Shown here piece after piece: positions 15,438 through 26,400 of a DNA stretch of 64,000 nucleotides (the first letter of the stretch is position 1; every line of letters begins with the position of its first letter). The position numbers and the translations under genes are program-made. This DNA comes from Anaerotardibacter muris (GTDB taxonomy: Bacteria; Actinomycetota; Coriobacteriia; Coriobacteriales; Eggerthellaceae), in NCBI RefSeq assembly GCF_943192915.1, contig NZ_CALPCD010000008.1, positions 18,721 to 82,720 on the forward strand. Direction: 5' to 3'. The notes under the pieces were generated by a model that saw nothing but the letters and a program-made list of their open reading frames with translations, had not been told where the DNA came from and did not search any database.

Positions 15438-15631
15438 ACCCCAAAAGACTTCCGATTTGAACCCGTCCCCAAAGTGTCCGGGACGCGTTTGTTTCCATCC
15501 TTGATGCGGCCTGGTTCAGGCGAGGGATTTGTTTTGTTTGTTTAGGATTTGGGCCCTTCACCTCGTGTTCACACATCGCGCGGGGAGGGTATTGTAGAAT
15601 AGCCATAGTTCAAACATAAGGAGTTCTCTGT

Positions 15632-17455
15632 ATGTGTGGAATTGTTGGTTATACGGGATCGCAGCAGGCAAAAGGCATCCTTATCGATGGTTTGCAGCAT
15701 CTCGAATACCGTGGTTACGATTCAGCTGGCATCGCAGTTTTTGATGGAAAAGATATCGAGGTCGTTCGCCGACAGGGCAAAGTTGCTGAACTGGTGGCGG
15801 CGCTCGGCGAAAGCGATTGCACGGGTACGTGCGGCATCGGTCATACGCGCTGGGCAACCCATGGTGCGCCGAGTGAGCGCAATGCGCATCCTCATACCAG
15901 CTGTTCTGACAATATCGCGGTGGTGCATAACGGCATCATCGAGAATTTCAACGAATTGCGCGAAGACCTTACGCTCAAAGGCCATACCTTCTCTTCCGAC
16001 ACGGACACTGAAGTAGTTGCTCACCTGGTCGAAGACCTGTATCGTGGCGATTTGCTCCAGGCGGTCCAGGAAGCATCGAGCATGCTGGTGGGCGCTTACG
16101 GCATTGCTGTGATGTGCGCTGAAGAGCCCGGCAAGATCGTTATTACGCGCAAGGATTCTCCCATCGTCATCGGGTCGGACGAAACCGGTTCCTATGTGGC
16201 ATCCGACATCGTGGCCATCGTGCGTGCAACCCGTGACGTGGTCATCCTTGAGGATAATCAATTCGCGGTAGCAACCCCTGATGGTGTGACGTATTTCAAC
16301 CGCTTGGGCAAGCCCATCGAGCCTGAGGTCACCCATGTGGATTGGGATATCGATGTGGCTGAACGCGGCGGCTACCCTGACTTCATGCTCAAAGAGATCC
16401 ATGAGCAGCCGCGCGTGGTGCGCGATACGCTTGCGGGCCGTATGTCGGGCCAAGAGATAGTCATCGACGAACTGAGCCTTACGCGCCAGGAGCTGAATTT
16501 CGTGGACCGCGTCTATATCATCGGTTGTGGCACCAGCTATCATGCGGGCCTTATCGCGAAGAACCTGATCGAGACGTGGGCGCGCATTCCTACTGAAGTG
16601 GAAGTGGCTTCCGAATTCCGCTATCGCAATCCCATCATCACGCCAACTACGCTGGTGGTGGCAGTGTCCCAGTCGGGTGAAACAGCTGACACGCTGGCGG
16701 CCATTCGCGATGCGCGCATTCGCGGTGCGAAGGTGTTCGGCATCACTAACGTTATCGGCTCTCCCGTGGCGCGCGAATCCGACGGCGTCATCTATACGAA
16801 GGCGAACAAAGAGATCGCAGTGGCTTCGACCAAGTCGTTCATCGGCCAGGTGGTAAGCCTTACGCTCATGGCATTGATGCTCGGACGCGTGAAGGGCAAG
16901 TTGAATCTTGCACAGACTCGTTTGCTGTTCGCTGAACTGGCAGACACTGCCGAGCAGATCGAGGATATCCTGCAGAATACTGAAGCCATCGAGGAAGCGG
17001 CACGCTTGTTCGAAGGCAAGAGCTCTGCATTCTATATTGGCCGTGACCTGGCCTCTATCACCTGTCATGAAGGCGCGTTGAAGATGAAAGAGATCAGCTA
17101 CGTGCACGCTGAAGCTTACCCAGCGGGCGAGATGAAGCATGGTCCGATCGCTTTGATCGAGCAAGGATTCCCTGTGGTGGCAGTGGCAACGCAGAGCCCC
17201 ACGTATGACAAGACCATCTCGAATCTGGAAGAGTCGAAGACGCGCGGCGCAGCCATCATCGCTATCGCCACCGAAGGCGATACCGACATTCAGAAGGTTG
17301 CCGACCAGGTCATCTATATCCCACGCGTGCGCGATAGCTTCATGCCCATCACAGCCAGCGTGCCGTTGCAGCTGCTGGCACGTGCGGTAGCGGTCAATCG
17401 CGGTTGCGATGTCGACCAGCCGCGTAACCTGGCGAAATCCGTCACAGTGGAATAG
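15632..17455 (+). CDS. glmS: Glucosamine-6-phosphate synthase (glutamine-hydrolysing)
   Basis: The 607-residue enzyme starts MCGIVGYTG, with the N-terminal nucleophile Cys2 of the class II glutaminase domain (residues ~1-240). Two SIS isomerase domains follow (~290-600), with CGTSYHAG and SQSGETADT as sugar-phosphate loops and a C-terminus ending LAKSVTVE. It converts fructose-6-phosphate and glutamine to glucosamine-6-phosphate, the entry step to peptidoglycan amino sugars. AAGGAG precedes the ATG. Its stop codon abuts acpS, starting a run of plus-strand genes through tlyA. No ribozyme core was seen upstream. Confidence 0.96.
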   Translation: MCGIVGYTGSQQAKGILIDGLQHLEYRGYDSAGIAVFDGKDIEVVRRQGKVAELVAALGESDCTGTCGIGHTRWATHGAPSERNAHPHTSCSDNIAVVHNGIIENFNELREDLTLKGHTFSSDTDTEVVAHLVEDLYRGDLLQAVQEASSMLVGAYGIAVMCAEEPGKIVITRKDSPIVIGSDETGSYVASDIVAIVRATRDVVILEDNQFAVATPDGVTYFNRLGKPIEPEVTHVDWDIDVAERGGYPDFMLKEIHEQPRVVRDTLAGRMSGQEIVIDELSLTRQELNFVDRVYIIGCGTSYHAGLIAKNLIETWARIPTEVEVASEFRYRNPIITPTTLVVAVSQSGETADTLAAIRDARIRGAKVFGITNVIGSPVARESDGVIYTKANKEIAVASTKSFIGQVVSLTLMALMLGRVKGKLNLAQTRLLFAELADTAEQIEDILQNTEAIEEAARLFEGKSSAFYIGRDLASITCHEGALKMKEISYVHAEAYPAGEMKHGPIALIEQGFPVVAVATQSPTYDKTISNLEESKTRGAAIIAIATEGDTDIQKVADQVIYIPRVRDSFMPITASVPLQLLARAVAVNRGCDVDQPRNLAKSVTVE

Positions 17456-17469
17456 TGGGCACGGATACG

Positions 17470-18066
17470 ATGAACAACGTGAAGGATGAAGTGAGCGCAG
17501 CAGTGGCGCAGTCGGTCGAGGTGGAGACACCAGAAGCGCAGGATAATGCTTCGGTGGCTGAGCAAGTCGCGCAGAACTTCGACGACAGCATCAGCCTGGA
17601 AAGCCCGCATTCGATCGGCGTTGATATCGTCGAGATCGATCGCATGCGCTCCATCCTCGAACGTACGCCCAATTTCAAGCAGCGCGTATTCTCCGAAGAC
17701 GAACGAGCCTATTGCGAAAAGACCGCGCGTCCAGAATGCCATTATGCAACGCGCTTCGCGGCTAAGGAGGCCGTGCTCAAAGCGCTTGGCACGGGCTTTG
17801 CCGAAGGCATTGGCGTTCGCGATGTTGAAGTGGTGCTGAATTCCAAGGGAAAACCGCAGATCAAGCTCTATCGTCGCGCAGCCGAAAAGGCTAAGGAGCT
17901 CGACATCAAGGACATTCCGCTTTCGCTTTCCTATACGCAAAATGATGCGGTAGCGTGCGCGCTTGCGCTCGTGCGCGACGAAGAAGAGAAACCCAAGCAA
18001 GAAGACCCGCTCCAAGAACTGCATCGTCAGTTCAAAGAAGTGCGCTCGATGCTTGACACGCTATAG
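17470..18066 (+). CDS. acpS: Holo-[acyl-carrier-protein] synthase with N- and C-terminal extensions
   Basis: The core (about residues 48-160) is AcpS. It has GVDIVEIDRM with the Mg-binding Asp, RFAAKEAVLKALG with the catalytic Glu, and LSLSYTQNDAVACALAL at the end. It transfers phosphopantetheine from CoA to acyl carrier protein. Family members are usually about 120 residues; this one is about 198. The additions are an acidic N-terminal stretch of roughly 45 residues and a charged C-terminal helix (EDPLQELHRQFKEVRSML). The start is uncertain: GTG 17455 overlaps the glmS stop, and ATG 17470 was chosen as the first ATG; both lack a clear ribosome-binding site, so coupling to glmS is likely. Confidence 0.85.
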   Translation: MNNVKDEVSAAVAQSVEVETPEAQDNASVAEQVAQNFDDSISLESPHSIGVDIVEIDRMRSILERTPNFKQRVFSEDERAYCEKTARPECHYATRFAAKEAVLKALGTGFAEGIGVRDVEVVLNSKGKPQIKLYRRAAEKAKELDIKDIPLSLSYTQNDAVACALALVRDEEEKPKQEDPLQELHRQFKEVRSMLDTL

Positions 18067-18094
18067 TTCGAAAACCGACCAACGAGGGGGACCT

Positions 18095-18955
18095 ATGTTC
18101 ACTCAGCAAGACCTTGCAAATCTCATTCCCGTTCCTGCGCCAGATGCGAACAAGTACTCGCGCGGTAAGTGCGCGGTCATCGCGGGTTCTACGCCGTATC
18201 CTGGTGCTGCATTGCTCGCCTCATGGGCTTCTCAATACATGGGCGCAGGGTATACCGAGGTGTTCACCGCTAAGGTCAACGAGATGTTGCTGCAGGTGCG
18301 TAGGCCGTCTCTGGTGGTGCGTTCCTTTGATTCTTGCAATCCGGGCTATGTTATCCCTGTCGAGCATCATGGTGCTGTTGTGGCTGGTCCTGGCTTTGAT
18401 GTGAACGATGCTGTTGCGCATGACCTGTGCGTGAAGGCCGTGAAGGACGTCAAGCATCCGCTCTTGCTCGATGGTGGCGCTCTTACCATCATGGCTACCG
18501 ATGAAGGCCGTGAGCTTATCTTGGAGCGTGCTGCGATGGGTCGAACCACCGTGCTCACGCCACATCATGGCGAAGCGGCGCGCTTGATCGCGATAAGCGA
18601 TATCACCCCCGATAATTTGATGGATGCTGCGGCACAGTTCGCTCAGGCGTACCAGGCCATCGTCGTGCTGAAGGGCCCCATCACCGTTGTCTCTGATGGC
18701 AAGCGCACCGAGGTGTTCGAAGGCGGCACGCCAGCTTTGGCGAAGGCTGGCACGGGTGATGTGCTCGCAGGCATCATCGGTGGTTTGCTCGCTCAGGGCG
18801 TGGAGCCCTTCGGGGCTTCCTATCTGGGCGTTTCGCTTCACGCTGATGCTGCCAAGATCGTGGCAGATGCTATGACCGAAGTGAGCGTGTGCGCTGAAGA
18901 TGTCATCGAAGCGCTGCCCGTTGCGATCAAGTCTTATCTTGAACTATTGGATTAA
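18095..18955 (+). CDS. nnrD: ADP/ATP-dependent NAD(P)H-hydrate dehydratase
   Basis: A 286-residue ribokinase-like enzyme with GKCAVIAGSTPYPGAALL near the N-terminus, LLDGGAL, TVLTPHHGEAARL, VVLKGPITVVSDG and the signature AGTGDVLAGIIGGLLAQG. It repairs hydrated NADH/NADPH at the expense of a nucleotide. It corresponds only to the dehydratase half; the epimerase domain (NnrE), often fused in bacteria, is not present in this gene or beside it. The start at ATG 18095 is set by GAGGGGG just upstream; the frame is open further 5' but overlaps acpS. It lies within the run glmS-acpS-nnrD-ligA-tlyA. Confidence 0.9.
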   Translation: MFTQQDLANLIPVPAPDANKYSRGKCAVIAGSTPYPGAALLASWASQYMGAGYTEVFTAKVNEMLLQVRRPSLVVRSFDSCNPGYVIPVEHHGAVVAGPGFDVNDAVAHDLCVKAVKDVKHPLLLDGGALTIMATDEGRELILERAAMGRTTVLTPHHGEAARLIAISDITPDNLMDAAAQFAQAYQAIVVLKGPITVVSDGKRTEVFEGGTPALAKAGTGDVLAGIIGGLLAQGVEPFGASYLGVSLHADAAKIVADAMTEVSVCAEDVIEALPVAIKSYLELLD

Positions 18956-21085
<2,130 letters not shown>

Positions 21086-21097
21086 CTGCTCGTTCTT

Positions 21098-21823
21098 ATG
21101 AAGAAGCAACGTCTAGATGAAATACTTGTTGAACAGGGGTTCTTTCCTGATGTAGATGCTGCGCTGCGTGCGGTCATCGCGCGTGAGGTGCGCGTGGATG
21201 ATGTCTATGTGTCAAGTGCTGCGCTGAAGGTCGCGCCTAATGCTGATATCTTCGTGAAGAACGCGCGACAGTTCGTTTCACGCGGTGGTCATAAGTTGCA
21301 AGGAGCGCTCGATGCGTTCGGCGTGATCGTGGAAGGTCAGCGTTGCATCGACATTGGCTCTTCAACCGGTGGTTTTACGGATTGCTTGCTTCAGGCTGGT
21401 GCCGCTGAAGTAACGTGCGTTGACGTGAATTACGGCCAGCTTGCATGGAAGGTTCGTCAAGATCCACGCGTGGCGGTGTTCGAGCGTACGAATATCCGTC
21501 TGGCTTCTCCAGAAGACTTGGGTGCGCCCTTCGACATCATCGTATGCGACCTGAGCTTCATCGGCATGGCATCGCTCGCGCCAGTATTCGCTGCGCTCTC
21601 TTATCCGAACACCATCTTCCTGGGACTCATCAAACCGCAATTCGAAAGCCAGCAAGGCGAGACCGAAGGTGGTATCGTTGTTGACGAATCCGTCCGCCAG
21701 CGCGTGGTGAGGGAAGTGGAAGATGCCCTGGTGGCTGAGGGGTTCCATATTCGGGGAACCATCGAATCGCCCATCAGAGGCGCCAACGGCAACATCGAAT
21801 ACCTCGTCTATGCCACCTACTAA
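21098..21823 (+). CDS. tlyA: TlyA-family rRNA 2'-O-methyltransferase / hemolysin-like protein
   Basis: 241 residues. An S4 RNA-binding domain (KQRLDEILVEQGFFPDVDAA onward, residues 1-60) is followed by an FtsJ-like methyltransferase domain with the SAM motif DIGSSTGGFTDCLLQ and the tail motif GNIEYLVYATY. Family knowledge: TlyA methylates the 2'-O of cytidines in 16S and 23S rRNA in actinobacteria and affects capreomycin sensitivity. The older hemolysin label has no sequence basis here. It is the last gene of the operon, 12 bp after ligA, and is followed by the second copy of the structured element. Confidence 0.9.
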   Translation: MKKQRLDEILVEQGFFPDVDAALRAVIAREVRVDDVYVSSAALKVAPNADIFVKNARQFVSRGGHKLQGALDAFGVIVEGQRCIDIGSSTGGFTDCLLQAGAAEVTCVDVNYGQLAWKVRQDPRVAVFERTNIRLASPEDLGAPFDIIVCDLSFIGMASLAPVFAALSYPNTIFLGLIKPQFESQQGETEGGIVVDESVRQRVVREVEDALVAEGFHIRGTIESPIRGANGNIEYLVYATY

Positions 21824-21877
21824 CTGTTCACTCCAGACTGGGCCCCGAATTGCTCGCTTTTTAAATCGTGCTTGGTT

Positions 21878-22042
21878 CTTCGGTTGTAGGGTAAGGGTGC
21901 AGAACTTACTCTGAACACTATCTTGAAAAGACAGAACCCGCCAAAGCGGGTTCGTGTAAACAATGCATGAGGCAGTGGAGCGCATGAGCCGAAGGCGAAC
22001 AGCGCAACGGGTAAGTTATGGGCCCTTATCCTGCAGCCGAGG
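21878..22042 (+). ncRNA. Candidate structured RNA or miniature element, copy B
   Basis: A 165-bp homologue of the element at 15270-15437. Its 32-bp end arms (21878-21909 and 22011-22042) match at 25 positions, and five of the seven mismatches become G-U pairs only if the plus strand is transcribed. The internal hairpin is GAACCCGC/GCGGGTTC (21934-21953) and the small one GCC-GAA-GGC, each one pair shorter than in copy A with pairing kept. Conserved unpaired blocks include GTGTAAACA and GCATGAG. It lies between the tlyA end and the end of a convergent gene. A degraded relative of the palindromic repeat precedes it at 21832-21848. Confidence 0.55.
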
Positions 22043-22058
22043 CCTCTGGAAGACCCAA

Positions 22059-23423
22059 TTAGTTCTTCAGCGAGTTAAGGGGTGCAGGCATGCGGCCGCC
22101 TCGATGCGCGAACACGGTGCCAGCGAATTGATTCACGGGCATCACAGGTGCGTAGCCTAGTAGGCCGCCGAAGTCGAGTTGGTCGCCCACACCCAGACCG
22201 ATCGCAGGGATCAAGCGCACAGCGGTGGTCTTGTTGTTGATCATGCCGATAGCACATTCATCTGCGATGATGCCGAAGATCGTTTCGACCGAGGTATCGC
22301 CTGGAACCGCGATCATATCCAAACCGACCGAGCATACGCAGGTCATTGCCTCGAGCTTCTCGATGGTGAGCGCACCGTCTTCTGCTGCCTTGATCATGCC
22401 TGCGTCTTCGGAGACGGGAATGAACGCGCCCGAAAGACCACCAACGGAAGACGACGCCATAACGCCACCCTTCTTCACGGCGTCATTGAGCATCGCAAGC
22501 GCCGCCGTGGTGCCAGGGCCGCCACACTGACCAACGCCGATAGCCTCGATGATCTCGGCCACTGAATCGCTTTCTGCAGGGGTGGGGGCAAGCGAAAGAT
22601 CGAGGATGCCCTTTTCAACACCCAAGCGCTTACTGGCTTCGCGCGAGATCAGTTCGCCTGCGCGCGTGATCTTGAATGCAGTTGCTTTGATCGCTTCAGC
22701 GATACTGGTCAGGTCGGCATCCTGGGGGATGTCGCGTAGAACAGCATTCACCACGCCTGGGCCCGAAACGCCCACGTTCACCACCGAATCGGCTTCGCCA
22801 GAACCGTGGAAAGCTCCCGCCATGAAGGGGTTGTCTTCAACAGCGTTGCAGAAAACCACCAGCTTACCAGCACCGATGCACTGACGATCCTTGGTCGCTT
22901 CTGCCGCTTGTTTGATGATGCTTGCCATCTTGAACACGGCATCCATGTTGATGCCAGCACGCGTAGAGCCAACGTTGACCGATGCGCACACGCGATCAGT
23001 GGTGGCAAGCGCTTCGGGGATGGAATCCATCAGCTTGTGGTCTGCTGCCGATGCTCCCTTGTGCACGAGCGCCGAAAAACCGCCGATGAAATCAACGCCA
23101 ACTTCCTTACCAGCTTTGTCCATCGCACGAGCGATAGGGGAAAGGTCGCTGGCCGTGCATGCCGCACAGATCTCAGCAATAGGTGTAACGGAGATGCGTT
23201 TGTTCACGATAGGGATACCATATTCGCGCTCCAGCTGGTCAGCGGTGGGAACCAGGTGCTCAGCAGCCGTGGTAAGACGGTCGTAGACCTTAGTGGCGAT
23301 CGTATTTACATCTTCGTGCGTGCAACCGCGCAGATTCAAGCCGAGCGTGATGGTGCGGATATCCAAATGCTGCTTGCTCACCATCGCAAGCGTTTCAGCG
23401 ATTTCCTCTGGTGTAATTTGCAT
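22059..23423 (-). CDS. UPF0210 (DUF711) family protein
   Basis: The 454-residue protein is alignable by eye over its full length to the UPF0210/DUF711 family. It has [21 protein letters not shown] at the start, [53 protein letters not shown] and a Gly-rich C-terminus ([12 protein letters not shown]). The fold is related to glycyl-radical enzyme barrels, but the family function is unknown. In many bacteria it pairs with a small ACT-domain gene; none is present next to it here. It is divergent from the activase gene 66 bp away. A GAAGGA site precedes the ATG. Confidence 0.88.
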   Translation of the reverse strand: MQITPEEIAETLAMVSKQHLDIRTITLGLNLRGCTHEDVNTIATKVYDRLTTAAEHLVPTADQLEREYGIPIVNKRISVTPIAEICAACTASDLSPIARAMDKAGKEVGVDFIGGFSALVHKGASAADHKLMDSIPEALATTDRVCASVNVGSTRAGINMDAVFKMASIIKQAAEATKDRQCIGAGKLVVFCNAVEDNPFMAGAFHGSGEADSVVNVGVSGPGVVNAVLRDIPQDADLTSIAEAIKATAFKITRAGELISREASKRLGVEKGILDLSLAPTPAESDSVAEIIEAIGVGQCGGPGTTAALAMLNDAVKKGGVMASSSVGGLSGAFIPVSEDAGMIKAAEDGALTIEKLEAMTCVCSVGLDMIAVPGDTSVETIFGIIADECAIGMINNKTTAVRLIPAIGLGVGDQLDFGGLLGYAPVMPVNQFAGTVFAHRGGRMPAPLNSLKN

Positions 23424-23453
23424 GGTATTCCTTCGAAAAAGGGCTGTTTACTG

Positions 23454-23483
23454 TTGTTAAGGATAAATAATGTTCAGTAAAAT
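23454..23483 (+). promoter_or_regulatory. Leaderless promoter of the large activase gene
   Basis: TTGTTA (23454-23459), an 18-bp spacer and TAAAAT (23478-23483) place the transcription start 7 bp later, on the A of the ATG at 23490. No ribosome-binding site precedes that ATG. The geometry is the same as at the higB start. Confidence 0.55.
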
Positions 23484-23489
23484 AGCCAC

Positions 23490-26400
23490 ATGGAAAATTC
23501 AACAAGCTTACCAAATCTGCATTTAGGTGTAGACGTCGGTTCAACCACCGTGAAATGCGCGGTCTTGAACGACAAGAATGAGATCGTTTTCGCGGTCTAT
23601 AAACGCCACCACGCCGATGTTCGCGCGACCGTTCTTGAAGTGCTGAAAGAGGCAGCACAGCAAATCTCCGATCAAGAAGTCACGGTCGCTATCACCGGGT
23701 CGGGTGGCCTTTTGCTCTCTCAATGGCTCGGGATCGAATTCATCCAGGAAGTCATCGCTTCGAAGACAGCGGTGGAGACCTTCATCCCTAAGACCGATGT
23801 TGCCATCGAGCTGGGCGGCGAAGACGCGAAGATCATCTATTTCGATGATGGTATCGAACAGCGTATGAATGGTACGTGCGCAGGTGGCACGGGTGCGTTC
23901 ATCGATCAGATGGCGGCACTGCTCGACACCGATGCGACTGGCCTGAACGAATTGGCTGAAAGCCACACCATCCTCTATCCCATCGCTTCGCGTTGCGGTG
24001 TGTTCGCGAAAACGGACGTGCAGCCGCTGCTCAATGAGGGCGCAAAGAAGCAAGATATCGCGGCATCCATCTTCCAGTCTGTTGTCACGCAGACCATCTC
24101 TGGTCTAGCATGCGGCCGTCCCATCAGGGGAAACGTTGCCTTCTTGGGTGGTCCGTTGCAGTATCTGCCACAGCTTCGCGAACGCTTCTATGAAACGCTC
24201 GAGCTGGACGAAGACCATATCATCGTGCCAGAGAATGCGCATCTGTTCGTTGCAAGTGGTTGCGCTATCGCGGGTGCTCAGGTAGAACATCCCACGGTAG
24301 AACGCCTGGATGATGTAGTGGATCGCTTAGAGAATCTGGGTGACGTTCAGGGTTCCGAGGTAGTGCGCCTCGATCCGCTGTTCGCCAACGATGAGGAGCT
24401 CAAGGAATTCAAGGAAAGGCACGACCGCGAGACCGTGCGTCGTGAATCGCTCGAAGATTATCGCGGTACTGCTTTCTTGGGTATCGATGCGGGTTCGACC
24501 ACATTCAAGGCTGCGCTCATCAGTGAAGATGGGGCGCTCTTGTGGTCGTCTTATGCCAGCAACAAGGGTGACGTGCTCGGCTGCGCCAAGGCGCGCATGG
24601 CCGATCTTTATCGCGCTTTGCCGCGTGATCCTCAAACAGGGGAGCCGCTGGTCACCATCGGTCATGCTACGGTAACGGGCTATGGTGAAGGCTTGCTGCT
24701 CGAGGCGCTGCGCCTCGATTCGGGCGAGATCGAAACGGTGGCCCATCTGCGTGGTGCTCAGGAGATGCTCCCAGGCGTCGAATTCATCTTGGATATCGGC
24801 GGCCAGGACATGAAATGCCTGCGCGTGAAAGATGGCGTCATCGAACATATCATGCTGAACGAAGCATGCTCTTCTGGCTGCGGTAGCTTCATCGAAAGCT
24901 TTGCGAGCGGCTTGAACTTGGATGTTTCCGAATTCGCCCAGAGCGCGATCGGTGCAGAAAACCCTGTTGATTTGGGTAGCCGCTGCACGGTGTTCATGAA
25001 TTCTCGCGTGAAGCAAGCGCAGAAGGAAGGCGCAACGGTGGGCGATATCGCAGCAGGCCTTGCGATCTCGGTCATCAAGAATGCGCTGTTCAAGGTTATC
25101 AAGATCCGTGACCCGCATGATGTGGGCACGAAGGTGATCGTGCAGGGCGGCACGTTCTTGAACGATGCGGTCTTGCGCGCGTTCGAACAGCTTGCAGGTG
25201 TGGACGCAGTGCGTCCCGACATCGCGGGCAACATGGGTGCCTACGGTGCGGCGCTGCTCGCACGCGATCGCTTCCATGCTCAGGAAAAGCTCCTGGCAGA
25301 AGAGGGCATCGAAGCTGTTTCGGGCATGCTCTCGCTCGAACAGATCGAAGCGCTGGCACCAAGCCATAAGACCCTTCGATGCAAGGGCTGTTCCAACAGC
25401 TGCATGCTCACGGTGAACGACTTCGGTGCTGATCCTGAAACAGGCAAGCATCGCCGCTTCATCACAGGCAATCGCTGTGAAAAAGGCGAGAGCATGGGCG
25501 CTGGCAAGGAAAAGAGCACGGTGCCGAACCTGTTCGAGTGGAAGACCAAGCGCCTCTTCGACGTGTACGAGCCGCTCTCTGCTGAAGAGGCAACGCGCGC
25601 TACGGTAGGCATGCCTCGTGCGTTGAATATGTACGAGAACTATCCGTTCTGGTTCACCTTCTTCACGAATCTGGGCTATCGCGTGGTCCTTTCCGATCCC
25701 TCTACGAAGAAGACCTACGAAGCGGGCATCGAATCGATGCCGTCAGAATCGGTGTGCTATCCAGCGAAGCTCTCTCATGGTCACATCATGAACCTGCTCG
25801 ACAAGGAACCCGATCTTATCTGGATGCCTTGTTCGAAATGGGAGCGTCAGGAAGACGAAACTGCAGGCAACCACTTCAATTGTCCGATCGTGGCAAGCTA
25901 TCCTGAAGCGTTGCGCCTGAACATCGATGAACTGCAAACATCCGATGTCGCCTTCGTTTCGCCGTGGCTTCCGTATCACGACAAGGAGAAGCTGAAGAAG
26001 CGCCTTCACGATGCGTTCACGGGCGAATATGCAGCCGTTTTGGGCAAGCGCGGCGGGCTTCCCACTGCATCTCAGATCGATGCAGCGGTAGATGCAGCGT
26101 GGGAAGAGGACGAAGCCTTCAAGCGTGATATTCGTCGCAAGGGCACGGAAACGCTCGCATGGATGGAAGAGACGGGCACCCATGGTATCGTTTTGGCGGG
26201 TAGGCCCTATCATCAGGATCCTGAGATCAACCACGCCATCCCTGAATTGCTCACCAGCTTTGGTCTGGCGGTGCTCACGGAAGACTCTATCGCTCATTTG
26301 GGTCAGCTCGAGCGTCCTATTCGCGTCGTGGACCAGTGGATGTATCATACGCGCCTCTACGCTGCGGCTAAGGTGGTCACCCAGCGCGATGACCTGGACC

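Noticed and set aside
15270..15631. A glmS ribozyme upstream of glmS
   Set aside because: The structured element there lacks the conserved core of the ribozyme, and the same element occurs at 21878-22042 where no glmS follows.
21098..21823. Annotating the S4-FtsJ protein as a hemolysin toxin
   Set aside because: The S4 domain and the intact SAM-binding motif show an rRNA methyltransferase; the hemolysin name is historical.
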